From positions 48,193,048-48,257,047 of the forward strand of contig OX465591.1 in assembly GCA_950022655.1 (NCBI GenBank): a DNA stretch of 64,000 nt, written 5' to 3'. A program made the position numbers and the translations under genes. This stretch comes from Alentia gelatinosa. Taxonomy: Eukaryota > Annelida > Polychaeta > Phyllodocida > Polynoidae. Below, piece by piece: positions 56,820-64,000 of the stretch (its first letter is position 1; every line of letters starts with the position of its first letter). The notes beneath the pieces were generated by a model. That model was not told where the DNA came from, did not search any database, and saw nothing but the letters and a program-made list of their open reading frames with translations.

Positions 56820-58773
56820 ATGTGGATGTCTGTGTTACTAGTGTGTTTGTACACCCCCTTCCTCAACGCGGATCTGTTCTCGGACGATGGCGTGTTGGTC
56901 TACACGGACGGTCGTGCGCGTGCAGTCGCGGCCGCCTGGACTGTCGCCGTCACGATCCAACCACCGTCCCCTCCCTGTGTAGACGACCTCGTACACAACC
57001 TAACTGTCGCCATTGACGCTGTCGCGGACGTGATGGAGCCGAATCACGTCCCCTACTGGCGCCGGCATCTGTCGCGTTTGCTAACCCGCTTGTCCGAACT
57101 CCCCAGGGCAAGTCGGATAGTAACCGACGGCAGGCCGGAGGCCGGCCGACGGCGTCGGGGCCTGCTCAATATTGTGGGATGGGCCGGGAAGGCTCTGTTT
57201 GGACTGGCGACTGACCGCGACGTCGCATCATTGCGAGGAGTCGCACGCGACACGCTGGTCCAACAGCAGCAAATAGCCCACCACCTTGATCAGATGGTAT
57301 CGGTAGTGAACGCCACTCGTGGAGGCGTTCTACAAAACGCCGATAACATCGCCACAATAAACAGGCAGGCCATCCGCGCGATCCACCTCGCGGAAGCCGG
57401 AGGCACGATCGCGGTCGGGGCCGACGAGAAGGTGAACAAGGTCTGGATGGCCCGGCAGATCGAGCTGGGCCTATGGATCTTGGAGGAGACGGTGCGCCAA
57501 CATGAGCATCAACGAGTGCAGTTCCATAACCAACGGATGGAGCTGGAGTGGGGCCAACTGACCGAGGACGTTCTCCCCCCGAGAACACCTGCTCCAGGTC
57601 CTCCGCCGCCTCCGAGACGCCGGATTCCACACCCTACCGGCGATGTGGTACTACAACTACGTAGACATCGACCCCATCTGGGAGGAGGGACGGGAGTTGA
57701 TCTACCGTGTTGTTGTTCCCGGGCTCATGAGCGAGGCCTACCTGGTGTACAAGCTGCAGTACTTCCCCGTGCAGCTGGACGCGTCCCACCTGCGGACGGT
57801 CCAGGGTAGGCCCCGTTTGGCCGTGAGCTCGTTGTCCTCCACGTCCTTCGTCCCTGATGTCTGCGTAGGTCGGCAGCCACGAGTGTGCAGGCCTACGGTG
57901 GTGTATACCGAACGGTCCTGCGAGTCGGCACTCGTGCGCGGGACCAAGCCGACCTCGTGCCACATCGCCATCATCGCCCGGAAAGTGTCGAGGCCCGAGG
58001 CCGGAGGCCGACAAGCTGTGGTAGTCGCCTACCATTCGACCTCCGTGCTACGCCTCTGCACCGGCCGCCCACCCGTGAACCTGCTTGTCAACGGCCCCAC
58101 CCTAGTAGACCTACCCCCAGGATGTTCGCTGGAGTTGCGTGGGTGGCGCCTACATGGCATCGCGGCTGGGCACCATACCCTCAACTTCCACTTCCGGCGC
58201 CCCCTACAGCTTTCCCCCCTCAATATATCCTGGCCCCGTACCCTTCCTCCCACCTTTTCCGAACCTCTCAAACTCCTTCCCCGCGTAGTCCTGCCCGTTA
58301 TGGAAGTAGGCCGCCTACAGGGCTTACGTTCCCCAGCCTCTATCTTATCCTCTGTACCCTTCATCTCCACCTCCTCCATATCCCTCCTAATAATCCTCAT
58401 CCTCCTGACCGTCTGTTGCGTGCGATACAAAAAGCTGTGTTGTATCCCCGTTACTCGCTGGTGTTGTAGGTTGATCTGTGTGCGGAGTCCGCCGAGGTCG
58501 GCTGAAGAGGACCGCCCACGAGAAGAGATCAGCCTACAGAGCCTACAGGCAGCACCAGCATCCCCTTTCCTGTCCCTCCCTGCCCCCAGCATCGTGAGCG
58601 AGGAGCCCCAGACTGAACCCTCTCCCCAATCCCTACCCGTTGTCCCTATACGAACGGAGACATCGACCGCCCCTATACCTCCCCTCCGCTTACGCCCAAC
58701 TCTGGAACGGTTAGCGGGTTCCTTCGCGGACTTACGCCCCCAAGATCTCTATCCCAGGCTTCCCCCCGTGTGA
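56820..58773 (+). pseudogene. env: F-type (errantivirus/baculovirus-F-like) envelope glycoprotein, frameshifted
   Basis: Env proteins of this type mediate membrane fusion. ATG at 56820 starts a signal-peptide-like segment. Around residues 110-113 lies a furin-type RRRR site, followed by a Gly/hydrophobic fusion-peptide-like segment beginning GLLNIVGWAGK and a LFG-x-x-T-x-x-D motif, as in F proteins. A heptad-like helical region comes next. The frame leaves at the C6 run 57575-57580; the second half continues in another frame (read from 57643 to the stop at 58773). It has many Cys, a transmembrane segment near 58366-58425 (ISLLIILILLTVCC) and a Cys/Pro-rich tail. This copy cannot make the complete protein as it stands. 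The break is described only. Confidence 0.8.
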
Positions 58774-61724
58774 AAATTTCCCCAGTGTGAGAATTCCCCC
58801 CGTGTGAAGACCTGCAGACCCCGATCCCCCTCATTTTTTTTATATATATAGAGATACATGTTGACGAAAAGGACTTGACCTCCGATTGTGACCGATTGAT
58901 GAACGATTTATGAAGGACAACTGGCAAGACCACGATTGTGAGATTGGAATGAATAGGACCGATTGCTTGGTAAAACCCGTGGGGTGCTTGCAGCCTCGCT
59001 GAGACCCACGAGGTTTAGTGTTGCTGGGCCATCGGTAAGGGCCTTGGTTATTCGAAGTGACCTTGGTCCTGTGTCTGGTGGTCAAAGGCTGGCCTTGTGG
59101 CCACTTTGCCAGCCCCTTCGCCCCAGACCCTTTGGCCGAAGGATGATTGTGTTTGTTGAACGACGATTTTGAAGAGGCACGAGGAGCACGAGAGGTCCGC
59201 GGCCTAGCTCAGCCTAAATCGTCTGGTTTGTTTTGTCTATATATCGTGTGTGTGCGATATCGTTTTGTGTTTTTATCGTTTATCGTAGGAACGATTTCTT
59301 TTAAGGGCCTTTGCGCCCAGGGAGGAGTGCATGATGGGACCTGCCCTATTATTCTGAAAAACAATTTTTTTTACATATATCGAACATGTTACTTACCGTG
59401 CTTTGCAGCGCTAATTTTTCTTCTTGGGTGGGCACGCAGAGAGTGGGTGAGTTATTTTTAGAGTAATTTGGAGTATTGCCAAAATTTTGAGTGTCGGGGG
59501 AGTGAAGTACGTATGATGCCTACGTATCCCCTGGCACCGGTTGAAATTTTTGCAATTTTCTAGAAAGAACCACTCTCAGCTGCTTCACAACCCCCTATCT
59601 TAACATTTCACACCTTTTTTTATATATAATTTAAATTTATAACGATGACACCGATTTATTTGACGAGCTCCTGCCTATATATAATATGCTATGCTTTATA
59701 TTTATAAGGGACCGACCATGCTACAATCACAGCCCTGCGCTAAGTATTACTTAATTCTAAAATGATTCTCTTAATTAATGTCGGTTCCTAAGTCTATTGG
59801 CCAGAATTGTTTAATATTATTATGTATTTTCAAATGTTATTTTATGTCCTTTTGGAATAGCCCAATGAGGCGACATGGTTAGTATCAAGGTGGATCTGAG
59901 ACAGGTAGAAATGTTAGTTACAAACCAAAAATTTAAGAAATTATAATCATCTAGTGCATACCAGCCGCGTGCGAATAGTAAGTATTACTCGGAAATTAAC
60001 CATAAAATTTAATTAAATAACGAGAAATATCGTTTATATTGATTTCTAGACTCTAAATTAGACTACAAGTAGTGATACAGTGAGTTACTATCGGTCAGGT
60101 ATGCAATAGCTGGAGATGGGCCGATATTTTAGGCCACTGAAAATTTCTATAAATCGGGGTTAATCCGGAGGGCTCTACGATTTATTTATGTTTAGGCCAC
60201 AGTGTTATCTCACCACTCCTCGGTAACTTGAGTAGACTTGGGGCGGGAAGACGGCAGCGGGTCTGTAAGTGAGGGACTCGGCGTCATGAACCGTAGTCAT
60301 CCGAAGCTGGGTGCCAGCTGTAGTCGATATGTAGAGAATGGCGATGTCCAGGCCTTAATGTATTGCTCAGATCCACGCTGAAAACACCAATATTATGTTT
60401 TATCACCATGTACATATATGTATATAATACGGCCACAGCATATTTTCTACAATCTTTATCAAGATTACGGGAGCTCGTCCTCTTTTGTGTCATTTACCGC
60501 CTTTATCCATTTTTATCGTAATGTTTACCGTCCTCAGCGGCGCCAAATTGTCTATTTTTATCGTTAAGCGCCCCGCTGCTACTTTTATATGTCATGCCTT
60601 TCACGGCGATTTTATCTTTATTTTCAAAATGGCTGCCAGGATGTAAGCTGGTGAGGAGCCTGAGATTTGTGAATTGTTTTATTTTACCGTTTACAGTGGG
60701 GAAACGTGTACAAATACGTGTGAACTGAGTACGTGTGACTCATATCTATTTTTCTACATCTCTTTTAAACCTTGTTTGGACATGACAGGCTCCAATCCTC
60801 CCACAAAGTGCTTCGTGTGGGCGGCGGTCTCGGGCTGGCGCCTACGCTCGGACCGCCAGCTGTCGCACTTCGGTAGCCCGGGACGCAGAGTTCCGTCACG
60901 ATCGACCTGTCATCAATGAACAATGTGTGTTCTGCACTTGACAGACTAATTCTACGTGTACATACCTCTACAAGAGTAACAATCGTCTCAATCGTGCTAA
61001 AGTGTGTTTTAGCGCGATTGACCCCACCCCTACGATTGGCGAGCGAGTCAACCAAGAGACACTGACGCCGAAGACCGCTCGCCATACACTGTGTGATCTC
61101 TGTGATCTACCCCTTTTACATTTATAACCAACATCCTGAAGCAACAGGATACAGACATTCGTATCCCAGCTTCATATCAAAATGGACTACGCATTTATAT
61201 TTTATAAAGACATTCGCTAGCCATTTTCTACACTCACGACAGGTTGTACAGCCGAGTACCTATAAACCCGGACACGGTCGGAGCTCTGACGCCGAGCGGG
61301 CCGCAGTGACATTTTTCTCAAAATATAACCTGTATTTCTGTTATCATCTCTGTTACTCTTTACCCGCGTGATCTATATGTGTTAATGGTTAAACCTACCT
61401 TGTTTGAAGATCCGATGGCTGCCATTGTTTGCGTAAGACCCGTTTGTTTAGCACGCCGAGATGTGGGCGCTGCCATTTTTGTTGTTTCTGGGTGGTGACC
61501 GGAAGTTGGGAATTGCTGCCTTTTCATTGGTCGAGGGATCGTGAGAGCGCGCTGGTGGCGTCTCCGCATTCGCTCGACGAACTAACCGTTCCCGCGCTGG
61601 TCTCAGCAGCCGCACGACTGCTCTGAGACGGAGCAAGGCGGTTAGGTTGGTTTTAGCGACTGCACATCTTTTTCTTTTCTTTTAAAGTTCTCCGTTGCTC
61701 TTCGAACTCAGAGTGAGGGACGTT
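58774..61724 (+). other. Non-coding interior of the env-bearing element
   Basis: Almost 3 kb between the env stop and the 3' LTR with no frame above about 100 codons and no recognisable motif. In errantiviruses env normally ends close to the LTR, so this tail is unexpected. AT-rich stretches with ATATAT runs alternate with GC-rich ones. The purine tract before the 3' LTR (AGAGTGAGGGA, 61709-61719) is weak. Confidence 0.6.
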
Positions 61725-62193
61725 TGTAAAGATCTGCAGTCGATAATTCTAACTTTGTGGTATTTTTGCGTTGAAAAAGCAGCATTATTAATTATAATAT
61801 ATATATTAAATCTATTCTAAATTCATTCCCCCAAATCCAAGATGGCCGACATTGGCCCGGTTAATTGGTCTTTCCTGCTGTAGCTATAATCCCCCCTTTG
61901 AACCCGGCTTAGGCCGGCGGTTGTTTGTGAACCCAACTTCCTGGAGATGCGGGCGCGCTCGTTGTTACAAAGGTGACGCTAATTGGCGCCTAACACGACC
62001 GCCCGTATAAGCGTCCCCACCTGGAGACAAAGGCGTCTCCCCAGCTATATAAGAGAACCAAAATTAAACCAGAGCATTCGGTCTTACCTGGATTCTGTTA
62101 CCTACAACATCTATGCGTTGACTCCAAACCTTATTTAACGTATATCGACCGCTAGGAGCAGAACCACTAATGGTATAGCCTAGAAACTTTACA
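61725..62193 (+). repeat. 3' LTR of the env-bearing element
   Basis: 469 bp, near-identical to 55563-56031, ending AAACTTTACA before the CTAT duplication. Confidence 0.95.
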
Positions 62194-63344
62194 CTATGAT
62201 ACCTCTTTATCGCCCACTGATCTACTATGAGCATCAGATATTTTGATTAAGGAACACTCTCACAAAACTTTGCCAACTCATTTATTTATGATATCTTCTA
62301 CTCTGTCTGTAACCTTTCAACATCATTGCTACATCAAACCCTTTTCCTAACTCTTCAATCCAAGGCTTTCCAGAAATTAAATAACACCCCTGATATTCAA
62401 TCCATTGACATTGTATTTCATTTGTGGTCACTTAAAATTGAAAATGTAATGTACATAGAAATTGGAACCATACCAAATATTCATCCATTTGATTCTTACA
62501 GATCAACCTACATATGTGACCAATTTGTCATAGTACAGCCTATGGTTCACTGGCGCAAGCTGCAGGAATGGGGCCTGAAGGGTAAAATGTGTATTTTACC
62601 AAAATTGAGTTTCTGACAAATTGCTTTCATGTATAATGTTGTCATGTCATTCCCAAAGTTTCAAAACCAAAATAAATTCCTACCAGTGTTAAATTTGCAT
62701 TTCAAGAAGTCCTACATGGCTGTTTTGTGCAGAACTTAAGTCATGGAGGACATTTTTACTCTTGGTGTTTTATACTTTGAAAAAAGAAGTAAACTACTTA
62801 CTGGAGTCATATTGATTCGTACAAGGGCCCTATGGAAAAGTATTGAGCTGCTCTTTAGCATGGAATAGCTAACTAAAAATCCATCTTGTGCAACATAACT
62901 TCTACTATGATAAATTGGCTCAAATATGACAATTGGAAAAAGTCTAAAGTGTACTTGAGATCATAGTCTAAGATCCAGGTTTAAGGGTCATATGGATCAT
63001 TGTTTTACAGTGCTCTTTTTAAAAATTCCTAATTTCATTTAATCAATGTAACTATGGTATATTCAAAAGATGCAAGTAACTCCATAGTAAACCCTCTTTG
63101 GTTCTATTGTGTCAGTCACAGTTTCACATATTGAAGATGAAAGGACACAAACAGGCTGCAGTTTATCAGACATACTTGTCCAGACAGTTTATAACCTTGT
63201 TACTGTAATCCTTTTTGGCACATTGTGGACAAGTGGGAAATATTCTGCATACAATGCAGTATAGAGAGTATTATTCCTTGATTTTACCTTTTTACTTTAT
63301 GGAAACCAATTTAAGGTAGAATCTCACATAATCGTCATACTTAC

Positions 63345-63428
63345 TGCAAAGTGTGAATGGTAGAATTAACCTGCAAGGCTTTTCCGATCTCACTCCCACC
63401 TTCACCATCAAATTCGCTGTGACTCAGA
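63345..63428 (-). CDS. LRR exon (84 bp), array unit 5
   Basis: LSHSEFDGEGGSEIGKALQV then NSTIHTL, with the standard CATTCAG acceptor and GTAAG donor. It closely resembles units 3 and 4. The unit resumes cleanly after the LTR insertion. Confidence 0.85.
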
Positions 63429-64000
63429 CTGAATGAAAAAAATCCCTTAAGCAAATATCTTCATATTAAACTTTCAAAAACAATTGACATCATTTTGAAA
63501 CTATGTGGATATACTTTTGGGCAAATAACGCTGAACACTTCTTTCATCTTTTACAATCAAAAATGTCTATATTTCATTTATTCCTCTTTATCAATAATCA
63601 TTATATAATACTATGTAATATCAAAAAGCAAGAAATAAATATATGATGGGCCTGTCATTGTATGATACCTCTTTATCCCTCACTGATCAACTACGATCAT
63701 CAGATATTTTGATTAAGGAACACCCTCACAAAACTTTGGCTACTCCTGTATCTATGATATCTTCTACTCTGTCTGTAACCTTTCAACATCATTGCTACAT
63801 CAAACCCTTTTCCTAACTCTTCAATGCAAAGGCTTTTCAGTAATTTCAATGACACCCCTGATATCTAATCCATTGACATTGTATTTCATTTGTGGTCACT
63901 TAAAATTGAAAATGTAATGTGCATAGAAATAGGAACCATACCAAATATTCATCCATTTCATTCTTACAGATCAACCTACATTTGTGACCCAATTTGTCAT

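Larger units (their letters stand above)
55563..62193 (+). mobile_element. LTR element carrying only an env-like gene
   Basis: 469-bp LTRs (55563-56031 and 61725-62193) with 7-bp inverted ends (TGTAAAG...CTTTACA) and a CTAT duplication (55559-55562, 62194-62197) define one insertion within an array unit. By eye the LTRs differ at four sites. The interior has a tRNA-Arg-like primer site, a leader, one broken F-type envelope gene and about 3 kb without long frames. No gag, protease, RT or integrase is found on either strand, so movement would need proteins from a relative. Confidence 0.9.
49048..64000 (-). repeat. Tandem array of ~1.48-kb LRR exon units
   Basis: Exon starts at 50777, 52252, 53744, 55216 and 63345 are spaced 1475, 1492, 1472 and (after removing the 6.6-kb LTR insertion and its 4-bp duplication) about 1494 bp. 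Introns are alike along their whole length, so the unit is a segmental exon-intron duplication. The array continues off the right edge. Confidence 0.9.

Noticed and set aside
60765..61085. 106-codon minus-strand frame inside the env element as a possible accessory gene
   Set aside because: No motif, wrong orientation to the LTRs, and expected by chance at this length.
1..64000. CRISPR arrays, operons, rRNA or tRNA genes
   Set aside because: Nothing of the kind was seen; the only tRNA-related matches are the two retroelement primer sites, and the direct repeats are minisatellites or exon units.

Overview
This is non-coding-rich eukaryotic DNA from an animal. Coding sequence is split into short exons with GT/AG borders, intergenic DNA is AT-rich, and nearly every class of metazoan retroelement is present. 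The host genes are fragments of two NLR-type innate immune receptor genes (CARD, NACHT and ribonuclease-inhibitor-like LRR modules), both on the minus strand. A large NLR family, DIRS, Penelope, Ty3/Gypsy and errantivirus-like elements, and minisatellites with units near 10, 11, 20 or 30 bp together fit a marine invertebrate. Amphioxus is my best guess, but echinoderms, hemichordates and cnidarians cannot be excluded from sequence alone.

Layout. (1) 0-3.6 kb: start of an NLR gene on the minus strand, with a 57-bp first coding exon, a CARD exon and an exon carrying the NACHT Walker A; the rest lies off the left edge. (2) 5.8-18.1 kb: a complete 12.3-kb Ty3/Gypsy element on the minus strand. 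It has near-identical 531-bp LTRs, a CATT target duplication, a tRNA-His-like primer site, gag and pol, plus an unusual extra coding region of about 1,030 codons 3' of pol with a zinc-finger-like cluster. (3) 18.1-32.9 kb: gene-poor DNA with MITEs, a G-rich minisatellite, one possible membrane-protein exon (25.4-26.0 kb) and a solo LTR of the same Ty3 family (29.5-30.0 kb). (4) 32.9-64 kb: the 3' part of a second NLR gene on the minus strand. A phase-matched terminal exon lies at 32.9-33.1 kb, and LRR exons of 84 or 87 bp run from 37.9 kb to the right edge. From about 49 kb these sit in a tandem array of ~1.48-kb exon-plus-intron units.

The introns of the second NLR gene are full of insertions. 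There is a Penelope-like element with a hammerhead-ribozyme-like core (34.4-36.4 kb) and a TTA-flanked MITE (37.2-37.7 kb). A decayed DIRS-like element (about 40.9-49.0 kb) is itself split by a non-LTR retrotransposon (about 42.0-46.1 kb). A 6.6-kb LTR element (55.6-62.2 kb) has 469-bp LTRs, a CTAT target duplication and a tRNA-Arg-like primer site; its only sizeable gene is a frameshifted F-type envelope glycoprotein, and no gag or pol was found.

Most noteworthy: the phase-symmetric LRR cassette array, whose variation clusters on one face of the repeat; the envelope-only LTR element; the extra zinc-finger reading frame of the Ty3 element; and the hammerhead-like motif in the Penelope element. 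Several mobile-element genes are broken, and these breaks are described but not repaired.
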